Shown here: in pieces, positions 20,601 to 28,658 of the stretch
How positions within the stretch are numbered: position 1 is the stretch's first letter
Layout of the letters: each line of letters begins with the position of its first letter
From: Priapulus caudatus
Taxonomy: Eukaryota; Priapulida; Priapulimorpha; Priapulimorphida; Priapulidae
Length of the DNA stretch: 28,658 nucleotides
Assembly: GCF_000485595.1 (NCBI RefSeq)
Contig: NW_014577423.1
Span: 122,384 to 151,041 of the forward strand
Reading direction: 5' to 3'
The notes under the pieces: model-generated
Database searches by the model: none
What the model was told of the DNA's origin: nothing
The model's input: the letters and a program-made list of their open reading frames with translations, nothing else
Made by a program: the position numbers and the translations under genes

Positions 20601-21655
20601 AATGAAAGTCTGCTTTCGCACTGAGCGTGGCGATAGAGTAAGTGTCTGATAATCTTTGACCTGCAGAGGAAGGGTTAAACATGGATTTTGTTGACTGTTA
20701 ACAGCAATGAGTTGGAACTGCTTTTGCTATTAGAGCTCCTCCGCCACCTCGCCCCTTCCCCCTCCCAACGCCCTGCCCCCCGCCCCTTCCACGACACCTT
20801 CCCCCACCCCCATCATGCGATATGTGGGGCGTCCTACAATGATGTGTACCGCACTGCGTGTCTGCATATGCTGCGGGCCTAACAAATGTGGTGCTACGCA
20901 GCGGAACTTGAAATTTTACGTTTATATCGTAGCAACAGACCTCAGATGAGCCCAGACGCTGGCTGCGGCTCTTTGTTTAGCATTATATTTTATTGAAATG
21001 CTGCCAAGTGCCTTGTGGAGTGGACTAGTCTAAGAATAATACTATAGTATTGAGTAATAGAGTTAGAAAATTTAGGCCCCGCCGGTGAGCCAGTCTTGGA
21101 GTTCGCAAGGCCTCATTTGCGCAAAATTTTTTTAATTTATTTTATTTGCCAATGTGTTTTATGGTTGTATTGTATTGTTTGTAATTAAAGCCTTTCGTTA
21201 TTGTTTTTGCCATTGCTGCTGTTAGTGGTGGTATTGTTTATTTAGGTGCAAACCGGGGACATGTGTCAACACTGATGTCCATTATAGCATTTGTGGGTTT
21301 TTAACTGCCTGTGTTTTTAGTATGCAAAATCTTGGTCTCTGAAGTGGAGGATAGACTTCATAGGGACTGTCGCGCGACGAACGCGTCTTTTGAGATGGGC
21401 CGTTTTGTCAGCAGGCAAAGAAAGGCTGTTAATACAACAAGTCGTATGTAAAAATGTTATTCAAGTAATAACTTTTGCATGTTCCTACAATGTCATGGTG
21501 CATTTCTCTTTGAGAGAATAATCAGAATATATTACAATATATACTTGCTGTTATTTCTTCCACGTGAAACAAGACTGATTGAAGTTCTCGGATGAAGTTA
21601 TGTGACCAGGTACATTCTGTATAAGGTTCATGCAGAGAGGCAGGGAAGTCTAACG
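17623..21655 (+). CDS. CNPY: Canopy-family (CNPY3/4-like) ER co-chaperone, exons 1-3, exon 3 frame-broken
   Basis: Canopy proteins are secretory-pathway saposin-like co-chaperones; CNPY3/4 assist Toll-like receptor folding in vertebrates. Exon 1 (17623-17743) encodes a start with A at -3, a hydrophobic signal peptide (IIYFMLLTFCMFVLCVS, about 11-27), then DEEEPQRVPTKCE, and ends in phase 1 at GTGAAA. Exon 2 (21321-21443; acceptor TGTTTTTAG, donor GTATGT) gives VCKILVSEVEDRLHRD and restores the family's KCEVCK motif across the junction. Exon 3 (about 21562-21655) encodes RETRLIEVL, then DEVM, then YKVHAERQGSL, matching the family's LRLIEVL...ER.GS region, but only with two or three indels and without a proper AG acceptor. 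Later exons were not found. Intron 1 (3.6 kb) is filled with repeats. The locus may be a pseudogene or contain assembly errors. Assignment to CNPY3 or CNPY4 is not possible. Confidence 0.68.
17829..18533 (-). mobile_element. AGGGTCTATG inverted-repeat element B, split by a foldback insertion
   Basis: Ends are AGGGTCTATGTCCC (17829-17842) and GGGGGACATAGACCCT (ends 18533), forming inverted repeats. The body (18246-18533) contains GGTACTGCCGGAACGTAGC, ACTAACGAGTCTAGGAGTCC, a CCTAA-type telomere-like tract (18388-18446) and CCGGTATACCGAACCG. It aligns with the reverse complement of element A, so A and B are inverted copies. It lies in intron 1 of the canopy-like gene. Confidence 0.75.
17843..18237. 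mobile_element. Foldback element with ~110-bp inverted repeats inside element B
   Basis: Termini are GGTGCAAATCCACTTT (17843) and AAAGTGGATTTGCGCC (ends 18237). The arms run about 110 bp inward and share GGCACCTTAGGTATC, GTGATGC and ATCAACTGATGCACA. The flanks CTATGTCC (left) and CTAGTCCG (right) look like a decayed 8-9-bp target duplication. Telomere-like tracts lie inside each arm: CCCTAA at 17975-18020 and TTAGGG at 18108-18130. Long inverted repeats with this duplication length would fit a Mutator-like MITE; this is an inference. Confidence 0.7.
18936..19155 (+). mobile_element. tRNA-derived SINE, copy 2, with short TTAGGG tail
   Basis: The head TAGCCGAGCGTAGAGCAC (A-box-like) and GTTGGATCGAATGC (B-box, 18980-18990) are followed by an AT-rich body collinear with copy 1 (TTTCTGTATTTTTATCC, TTTTTTTTTTCGCAATTAA, TTTTTACAACAATTATT). 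It ends AATAGGGTTAGGGTTATGG. It lies in intron 1 of the canopy-like gene. Confidence 0.75.
19435..19575 (+). repeat. (CT)n-rich polypyrimidine tract
   Basis: About 140 bp of CTCTCTCC/TTCCTCTC-type sequence, including an uninterrupted CTCTCTCTCT run near 19510. The Ser/Leu-rich frame across it is an artefact. Confidence 0.9.
19605..19765 (+). repeat. H1 family 3' end fragment
   Basis: ATGATGTGTAGCACAACTGG, GGCATATCTGCGCC, CACTGCGCACAGGACTGAAA and AGCAACAGACCTC run in the same order as 20837-20972. The end is followed by CTTGTTTAGCATTATATTTT, which also follows H1 copy 3, suggesting a shared larger unit. Confidence 0.65.
19770..19866. repeat. Inverted repeat AAGTGCCTG / CAGGCACTT
   Basis: GCTTCAAGTGCCTGTGG (19799) and CCTCAGGCACTTGGAACG (19841) are inverted. 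The block CACAGCCACAGGCACTTGG also occurs at about 17801-17819, next to element B. A small unclassified element terminus. Confidence 0.5.
20093..20972 (+). repeat. H1 family copy 3 (near full length)
   Basis: The 5' hairpin is GGCTCATCTGACATATGTCAGATGCAGC. Then come a CGTCGTCCGTC tract (20140-20205), GGTCAAGGTCAAGTCAAGAG, the conserved GAGGACATGG.CTGA block, a C-rich core (20740-20815) and the 3' hairpin GATGAGCCCAGACGCTGGC. The element is about 880 bp and lies in intron 1 of the canopy-like gene. It is AT-flanked and has no coding capacity. Confidence 0.8.
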
Positions 21656-23999
21656 ATTCACCACTAGGCGCAGAAGTCGGCGAGGGAGAAGTTTCTCTCG
21701 CATCAGAGACGGACAAAAATTTATTCGGCGGGTCCTAGACGGAAGACTCAAGGGGCTTACAGCTTAGATGATTCCATTTACACAATTACAATAGCATAGG
21801 TGGTGCACTTCGCCATATGGATTAAACCTGGTGTTTGTAAATTATTAGTGTGAATCTCTGTCCTACAACACGCCCTAGTGAACTCGGAATACTTGTCGTA
21901 TATTTGCGGGACCTTACGCTGTTGAGAAGCAATATGTAACTAGCTTAAATTAACCGCAAAGCTATTTGGTGCACATTTCGCAGCTATCACATAGTAAAGA
22001 ATATATATAGGTGTCCGGGTATTTGACATTCTAGGGCTTATTAGCACGAATGGATAATAGTGATGACGGTCGGTCAGGTGTTCACGTATACCAATACTTT
22101 CCGAGGTGTCCATCACTTCACTTATAGTGGGCAAAGAAGGCTTTGTGATGAGGTACAAGCGTTGGTTGATCATTGCCAGGGATGCAGTATGTGGCACATG
22201 TGCCTGCACCGGGATAGCCTGGGAATCTGCAACAAGTGAAGAAAAATGGCTCAAAGAGTGTGCGAGGCGGAGGGCGGGAAGATAGCCGCGGTGCAGGCGA
22301 GACACGGTGTACAACGACCAGCGAGAACGCGAGTGTGAGGGGTGTGTGACCGAGACGTGGGGGAGGGAGGGGCGATCAGTGATAGATATTAAACACATCA
22401 TGCCGTTATTGTGCTTACTTAATTTAATGCTTTCGGTCTTATAATTTATATGTCCCATCAGGTATGCTGCACTAATCTGCGCTCGGTTTTCTTGGCAACA
22501 AAACGTTATAGCTCTGTTAATAATATCGAATTAGCCTTTCAAACTAACTGACCTTAACTCGATTACATAGTAATCTTTAGTCGGCGTAGTGGTGTAGTGA
22601 AAGAAGTGTTTAGCTCTAGAAGAGGGGTTTTTGGTAGAGCTCTTCTATAGCATATGTTATTCGTATTATTAGTGTGAAGGCTTACTGGAGCAAGAGGAGT
22701 AATGAGGAGGACGATAGAGAATTGTTTTTCTAACCATAATGATTGAAAGCCTCACTCACCAAGTTCTCTCTCAGTCTCCTCAGAAAGTGTTAGGCGGCAA
22801 TTTTACAATTATATGAACAGACGGGAGAAACTCAACATGTTAAGGCGCGGGATAACTTAACATTATTGGGAATTACCTGGGAATTCGACGATTCAGTAAT
22901 ATGATTGGTGCGTGGCGATGAATTTAGGAGATAAGGCGAGAGGGGTCAAAAGATGTAAGAGCTAGCTTAACTATAAATAGGGTTTACTACATGAGTTATG
23001 CGTAGTCCAGCAGGTAGGTTAGTTCTATGCTAAGTTATGGTTGGTAGCTGTAGAAAGTAACCTTCCATACCGCATTCAACTTTCAAGTTAAAACTGATAC
23101 CAAAGTTCATTACTTCACTACACTGTGGCGCCATCTACACTGCACAGGGTGGCGGGGTGATTGTTGGGTATTTTCTTTGTAGGATGTTTTCTGAGACAAC
23201 TAACGGATGAGAAATCAAGTGAGATACTCCAGCTAAACGCGAAGTCAAATACGAAAGGAAGGCATAAGAAAAGGTGATCGATGGAAAGAAATGGTCTAAA
23301 AGATGAGTTATGATGGTAACATCAAATAATTACATAATTGCGCCTTCTTGTAGGGCATCTTCTTATCCATTCTTTATATAAATTATTCGGGTCTTTATAA
23401 AGTGGAATATTGTATTTTAGTTGAACGCTGATTTTGCCTAATGTGATATGTCATATGCAGGAAAATAAAATTCATAAGTATGTGAAAATCTAATTAAGGA
23501 GATATTCCTGTAAAATGTTATTTCTAATTCGTAACGATAAATGTAGCAGGCACATGGGTGTTCTTCATAGTTATTTTTTCACATGTCTCCAGATGGTTTT
23601 TTTATAATAAGGGAAATGGTTTTGAGGCATATTTCAGCTCGTCTTATTGGTAACTGTAAAATGTACAGTCAATGGTTGTCTCCTATAGTTTATTTCTTAC
23701 TCAAATGTCCTCGAGCTGGGGTTTTTTGTTATAAGGGGAAATAGTTTTTGATCGTTTTGCAGCTCTCTTTATTATTTAAAATGAAATTGATGCTATCTAA
23801 CTAGGACTTCTTGGCATTCATCATTAGTGATGGCAATTCAGATAGTAATATATTGGGTCATTATTTATCATATTCAGTTGATAATGATAATGCCGATGAA
23901 TTTGATTAATTGAATTTTATTTTTACTGGTTCAATTATCAGGATTCAATTGAGAAATGTTTATATTTAGGAACTGTGCAATGAACTCCAGGGAAGCATT
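21656..23999. other. No recognised gene downstream of the canopy exon 3
   Basis: This should hold the remaining canopy exons, but no family motif (such as the GIP.ELW region) was seen on the plus strand. A 172-codon minus-strand frame (22458-21940) has no recognised domain and no splice support. The region near 22260-22375 is purine-rich on the plus strand. An imperfect tandem duplication is listed separately. Confidence 0.4.
23583..23785 (+). repeat. Imperfect tandem duplication
   Basis: Two copies of about 80 bp, 23583-23660 and 23706-23785, share TTTTTTATAA, AAGGGAAATGGTTTTGA, TTTTGCAGCTC/ATTTCAGCTC and CTTTATT/CTTATT in order. Confidence 0.5.
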
Positions 24000-24001
24000 T
24001 T

Positions 24002-25690
24002 TAGCTCAACCTTGAATCGTCAGCTGAGGCTTATTTGCCATGGGTCGTTGTTCCGTCCGTCCGTCCCCGTCAACATTTGGCTTCGGTCAAACGATAACTC
24101 AGGAACTGCTTTGACCCACATGTTTGAAATTGGGTGTAGTTGTATACTGCTATCTCGCTATATTAAACGTCCTATTTGGAGGCAACGCAGTTGCCTTACT
24201 TTCGAGCCAGGCGATTTTTTTGGCAAAAATGGGTAATTGGCATTGAGTCCAGTTCAGGTTCAACAGGATTTTTGGCTGCATTTTTGGTATGTGTAATGAA
24301 TAAGGGGCTAGGGGTTTTGATATTTAAAAAAAATATGGCAAAATTAGGTAGGGTTTGGCAATTATATAGGGCATATGTATATAACACAAACAGTTGTGGT
24401 GTCACACTCGTGCCTGTTCGTTTTACAGATTTTCATTGACAATATCTTTAATGGGCAACAATGGGTATTTCCCTCTCCACCTGCAAAAAACGTTTATTAG
24501 AGTAAAGTTTCAACAAACATGTTCGGAAGCCAGCGATATAACCTATTTCTTTCAAACGGCGCAATCGCTACAAAGCGGGTATAGCGCCATCTAAATGGTC
24601 AGCAAATTGTGATTCATTTTGGTTTATAAATTATTAATTGCGATATAGCAGATGGCACATCGTTTCTATAATGTAGCGTCGATGTTGTTTGCTCAATTAA
24701 AACTGACTTCTCTTACTCACGTGCATTTTTGTGTCCTTTTTAGACTCATCTGACATAGTCAGATGCAGCTTGAGAATCGCATGATCCGTCGTTCCGTTTC
24801 GTGCGAACGTTCCGTCACCGTTCGTGCGAGCGCCGTCCGTGCGTCCGTCAGCAGTTGGGCACAATCTAAACGGCTCGACGTATGGGTCACGATATTCGGG
24901 ACGTGGGAGGTAATCCGAAACGAGTTGGAGAATGTTCGAAGCTGGGGGTCAAAGGTCAAAAGATCAAGAGGTGTAAAAAGAAGGGCGAACAATTCCCTCC
25001 TTAAACTAAGGTATAGGGAGGAAAGTGCAGAATTGCGGCACAAATCTATAACGACTCGACCTAGGCTAGTGATAGTCGGTGTATAGCCATCATGGTAGAA
25101 ATCCATCACTGTGCCGAATTGGAGAGTCACCAGTCAAAGGTCCAATGGGGCACAGGGCAAGATTAGACATTTTCTGAGGACATGGTTGAGCCGGAGGCGA
25201 TATTGGAAAACTTTTTTTGTTTCAGTGGTGCCCTACGGCATTTTATTGGCTTTATTGAAAGCGACATGAATGTGCTTTCCAGCTGACGGGGCGAAGAGTA
25301 AGTGTCTGATAAGCCTTTTGACGCTTCAAGAGAAGGTTAAACATGGATTTGTTGACTGTTACAAAGAGTGAACTGCTTTGCTTATTAGAGGCCCCCTCCC
25401 CCCACCTCCCCATTCCCCTTCCCCCACCCCTGCCCCCCGCTCCCATTCTCCCATCTCGCCACCCCTCTCCCCCCCACCCTCGCATCTGCGATAGTTGGGG
25501 CGTGTCCGTAACAATGATGTGTAAGGCAACTGCGTGTCTTGCATATCTGCGCTCTAACAAATGTGGTACTACGCACGACTGAAAATTTTAGCGTTTATTA
25601 ATCGTAGCAACAGACCTCAATGACGCAGACGGGCTCTGCGGCCTCTGTTTGTGGTGAGCTACAGTGTGCATTGACAGTTTTCATTATTTA
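24002..25690 (+). repeat. H2 family copy 1, interrupted by H1 copy 4
   Basis: It starts TAGCTCAACC with a hairpin-like head. It continues with CGTCCGTCCGTCC (24055), CGGTCAAACGATAACTC, GGTAGGGTTTGGCAATTA, CGTTTATTAGAGTAAAGTTT, GCGGGTATAGCGCCATCTA and TTAAAACTGACTTCT. The 3' end GTGTCCTTTTT is split at 24742 by H1 copy 4 and resumes as GTGGTGAGCTACAG at 25651. Copy 2 at 26934-28484 has the uninterrupted junction. Confidence 0.75.
24742..25646 (+). repeat. H1 family copy 4 (near full length, nested in H2)
   Basis: The head is ACTCATCTGACATAGTCAGATGCAGC. Then come a CGTTCCGTC tract, GGTCAAAGGTCAAAAGATCAAG, GTGTAAAAAGAAGGG, GAGGACATGGTTGAGCC, a C-rich core (25390-25490) and the 3' end GACGGGCTCTGCGGCCTCT. 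It is about 905 bp and has inserted beside a T-run in H2 copy 1. It shows many small indels against copy 3. Confidence 0.8.
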
Positions 25691-26933
25691 ATGAAATAAA
25701 GCTGCATTGTTGCTGGCAGCATCCTCAGGTTTATCATCTGTTTTGTGATATCTCGAAGAACATAAATTTTAGAATGTCAGGTCATTGTGAAAATAAGACT
25801 CCATTCTAAATTTTGATGTGGAAATGTCAATTATACAAAACTCAGAAGAGTCAGGTTGCAGTTGCTGTACAGTGCCATGGTAGGCATGGACCTCCATTTT
25901 AACACCTGTGCTTGTTTAGCATTGTATGTATGGTGTTATATTATTTTATTGAAATATCGGCAAAATGGCCAACTTCGATAATATCAGTGAAAGCTGAAGC
26001 GTAGCTCTGGTGAACTTTGACCCAAAAGATTTTAGCTAAAATGTCAATATACACTGAAGGAAGGACGCTGCTGGTGTCCATATCTTGGGAGAAAATTAGT
26101 GCCTTAGTAGAAAAATAACGCTCAAGTTTTGTGATAGTGGGTAGTTACAGTACCCAGCAGTAAATAGCAATGTTAGCAGTTAGGTGCAAAAGAACACTTA
26201 CACTTGTAATGTGTAAATTGTGATGTGGCACATGTTTATTCTCATCGCGTAGGCCAGCCAAATGCAGGGTTTTTCTCTGGGGTGCTGTTAATATATTTTC
26301 TAAATTGCTTCCTAAATTTCAAAATTTAGTAAAAGTTGAGTTGACACAAAATTTAGAGCAATAGCCGCTGCCCTGCTTTAATTCATTTTACGTGCTGCCA
26401 TATAGTATGTGTATAATTATTTTCAAGTTCTGTCAGTAGGCCATCCTTGTTTTCTCAAGTGAGTGATTTTACATTGATTAGATTTGCTGAGCTCGCCCCA
26501 CTAGAGCATGCGTGACAATTGATCGGAAGTGCCAAGATCCTTCTAACTATCTAGCAATCGCGAAAATATGAAACCACATGGCGCCACTTCATCTGCTGTG
26601 CTATTTCGAATCGTGCAATCTTAAGTAGCAGACGACCAATTATTGTCAACATTTATTTGCACAGAAGCAGTGAATGCTTGATTCAATAACATTAAGTAAA
26701 TGTTTTTTCCTTAGGGTATTTGGCTTCGCATGATCAATAAAGTTGTTAGCTTGTTCTGTACATCAGTAAAAACCGAGTGGGGGCATAATATTATGTGGCT
26801 ATGCCGTGGCATCACCGTGCTTTCTTGATAGGGTTCGCTAACAACCGTTGAGGCAGAAGGTGAGGCTTATTGCTTGAACGACATTTATTGCTAGTAATGA
26901 CACCTATTGTGTATTGTATTTTTTAGCTCACCA
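25691..26933. other. No gene recognised
   Basis: AT-rich DNA without an open frame of note. CTTGTTTAGCATT near 25912 echoes the sequence following H1 copies at 19768 and 20974. ATCAATAAAG near 26732 resembles a poly(A) signal without an attached gene. Confidence 0.5.
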
Positions 26934-28484
26934 TTGACATTCGTCAAAGATGAGCTATTGCCATGGTCGTCGTCCGTCGCACGTCCGTCGGTCCGTCCGT
27001 CCTCCGTGCAACATTTGGCTACGGTCAACGATAACTCGGAACCGTTGACTGCACATGTTTTGAAAATTGGGTATAGTTGATTACTGTATGGCTCGCCATA
27101 TTTTTAACCGTCCTATTTTGGAGACGCCAGTCGACGTACTTTCGAGGCCACAGCAATTTTCTTGGCAAAATATGGAATTGCATTGTCCAGTTCAGAGTTC
27201 AACGGATTTTGATATTAAAAAAAAAAAGGAAAATTAGGTAGGTTTGCAATTAATAAATAGCACTATTGTGTTTATTAGACATGCAAGATTAACAGTCTGA
27301 GGTGTCACATCTCGTCTGGTTCGTTTTAGCAAAGATTTCATTGACAATATTTTTAATGCAAATTGGTATTTCTTCCACCCCTGCCGATAAACGTTTATAT
27401 TAGAGTAAAGTTTTACAAAACATGTCGGAACGGGTGCAGCAAAACCTATTTCGATTCCGATCGCCTTGGCAACTTGGTAGCCGAAGTGTGACGTCACGGT
27501 GGCATGACAACGAACGCCACATGGTTCTAAACAACCCACTGCTCCATAGCATTAACTGCCGTGAAAATGTTGTGCCTCACGTAAGAACACCCGAGGTGTG
27601 TGTGCTGCAGACAGCGGTAAGCATCGTAGCAAGTCGATCTTAACAATGTATTTTAAGTTATTAATTTTATTTTTTATTTTATGATTATGATTGTTTGTTT
27701 TCGTTTGCTTTCACTTCCATCCTTTTGAATTTATAAAAAGCTGCAATAATGACTCTCAGAATGATGGTTAGAATCGGGTACAAAACACGACCATTTTCAC
27801 GCAGTTAATTGTTACCAGAGGAACATATGATTGTTTAGAACCCAGTGGGTTCGTTGGTCATGCCACCGGTGACGTCCATGCATTTGAGCTTCTATGCGCT
27901 AAGTAAGCATCAGAGCGGGTATAGCGCCATCTACGCGTCAGCAAATTGTGATATCATTTTGGTTCTATACAATTATTATTGCGATAATACAGATGGCGTT
28001 ATCTTACGGTTGTGTGTTTATTCGCTCTATGAAAATCCTCTCATGCAACATTAATCTTTGTACAATAAGTTGTTGTTATTGTGCAGGTGATATTCGACCA
28101 TTGTCCGTGTAGTAGCAGCACGTGGAATAGCGTATCCCTCGTCATCTACACGATTACACATCGGGAGCTCCGCTTTTAGGCAAGTGGTAAATCTGAATAT
28201 TATAAGACGTTAAATGGCGACGAATCATTTTAGGTTTACCGCCATCACTCGCCACATCTCAGACTTCCACATCTCAAACATTATTTTTCACTATAAAAAA
28301 AATATATAGCAATAATTATCAAAGTAATATAAATGGGCGTTTACCCTAACCTACCATATATAGCTGCTTCGTTTCTATAAATAGTACGTCGACTGTTGCT
28401 GCAATTAAAACTGACTTCTTCTCACTCACTCCATTTGTGTCCTTTTTGTGATGAGCTACAGAAGTTGACAACTTTCATTTACAA
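26934..28484 (+). repeat. H2 family copy 2, with nested MITE
   Basis: The head TAGCTCACCATTGACATTCG pairs with TCAAAGATGAGCTA as a hairpin. A CGTCCGTC tract and the same blocks as copy 1 follow in order (CGATAACTCGGAA, TTTTGATATTAAAAA, GTTTATATTAGAGTAAAG, GCGGGTATAGCGCCATCTA, CAATTAAAACTGACTTCT). The 3' end is TTTTTGTGATGAGCTACAG. A 450-bp MITE is inserted near 27453. Confidence 0.75.
27455..27905. mobile_element. Inverted-repeat MITE nested in H2 copy 2
   Basis: The arms are 27488-27536 (GTGACGTCACGGTGGCATGA, then CGAACGCCAC, ATGGTTCTAAACAA) and 27831-27877 in reverse complement, about 47 bp with few mismatches. H2 copy 1 lacks this segment: AACCTATTTC (24540) is followed within about 30 bases by AAGCGGGTATAGCG, whereas copy 2 has about 450 bp between the same points. 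The 73-codon plus-strand frame over the left arm is not considered a gene. Confidence 0.7.
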
Positions 28485-28658
28485 TGGCATGTGGCAGTAC
28501 GATTTTTATTGCATAGTGGTGGCTAGAGCTTCGTGGTGGCTAATCATTTAGGCTTGATGCAGGCATACCGTTTCATCCGGCTACACTCAAGAGAACCAAA
28601 CCAAATGGAAACCAATGATCATGCATCTCAATGAGCACTGTGCAATTTTTTATACCCT
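28485..28658. other. Window end, nothing recognised
   Basis: Short unique-looking sequence after H2 copy 2; no gene or repeat identified. Confidence 0.4.

Noticed and set aside
21940-22458. Minus-strand frame of 172 codons
   Set aside because: Longest isolated minus-strand frame in the region, but with no recognised motif, splice context or neighbouring exon.

Overview
The window looks like animal (metazoan) nuclear DNA: spliced genes with GT-AG introns, AT-rich non-coding DNA, TTAGGG-type telomere-like repeats, a tRNA-derived SINE and many nested transposable elements. No prokaryotic, plasmid or CRISPR feature was found. The repeats, with CGTCCGT-rich tracts and hairpin ends, suggest a marine invertebrate, but the phylum cannot be fixed from the sequence.

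Three host genes are recognisable. ANKRD54 (+, 1310-4497, eight coding exons, about 291 aa) encodes an ankyrin-repeat adaptor. BORCS5 (-, 7802-6134, four coding exons; the exon with the start codon was not found) encodes a subunit of the lysosome-positioning complex BORC. These two are convergent, with stop codons about 1.6 kb apart. A canopy-family (CNPY3/4-like) ER co-chaperone gene starts at 17623. Its second exon is at 21321-21443, after a 3.6-kb intron full of repeats, and its third exon (about 21562-21655) is recognisable but frame-broken. Coding-like stretches of unknown identity lie at 8279-8396, 11155-11450, 11615-11769, 12146-12298 and 16111-16242.

Region by region: 1-1050 holds truncated repeats; 1.3-4.5 kb is ANKRD54 with a TTAA-flanked MITE in one intron; 5.2-6.1 kb is an AT-rich gap with a (TA)n run; 6.1-7.8 kb is BORCS5; 8.4-10.5 kb is repeat debris; 10.8-12.3 kb has GC-rich coding-like pieces; 12.3-16.1 kb is a 3.5-kb hAT element inserted with a matching 8-bp target duplication into a short inverted-repeat element; 15.9-19.2 kb is a cluster of different elements that carry telomere-like repeats; 19.2-21 kb and 24-28.5 kb hold two families of hairpin-ended non-coding repeats, one nested in the other.

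The genes do not form a pathway. The main interest is the repeats: inverted-repeat elements with internal TTAGGG tracts, a tRNA-derived SINE whose 3' tail is TTAGGG-like, and nested insertions that let the original target sites be reconstructed by eye. All repeat family names used here are local labels. Reading frames are clean in ANKRD54 and BORCS5 but broken in most coding stretches beyond 11 kb, so either real decay or uncorrected assembly indels may be involved.
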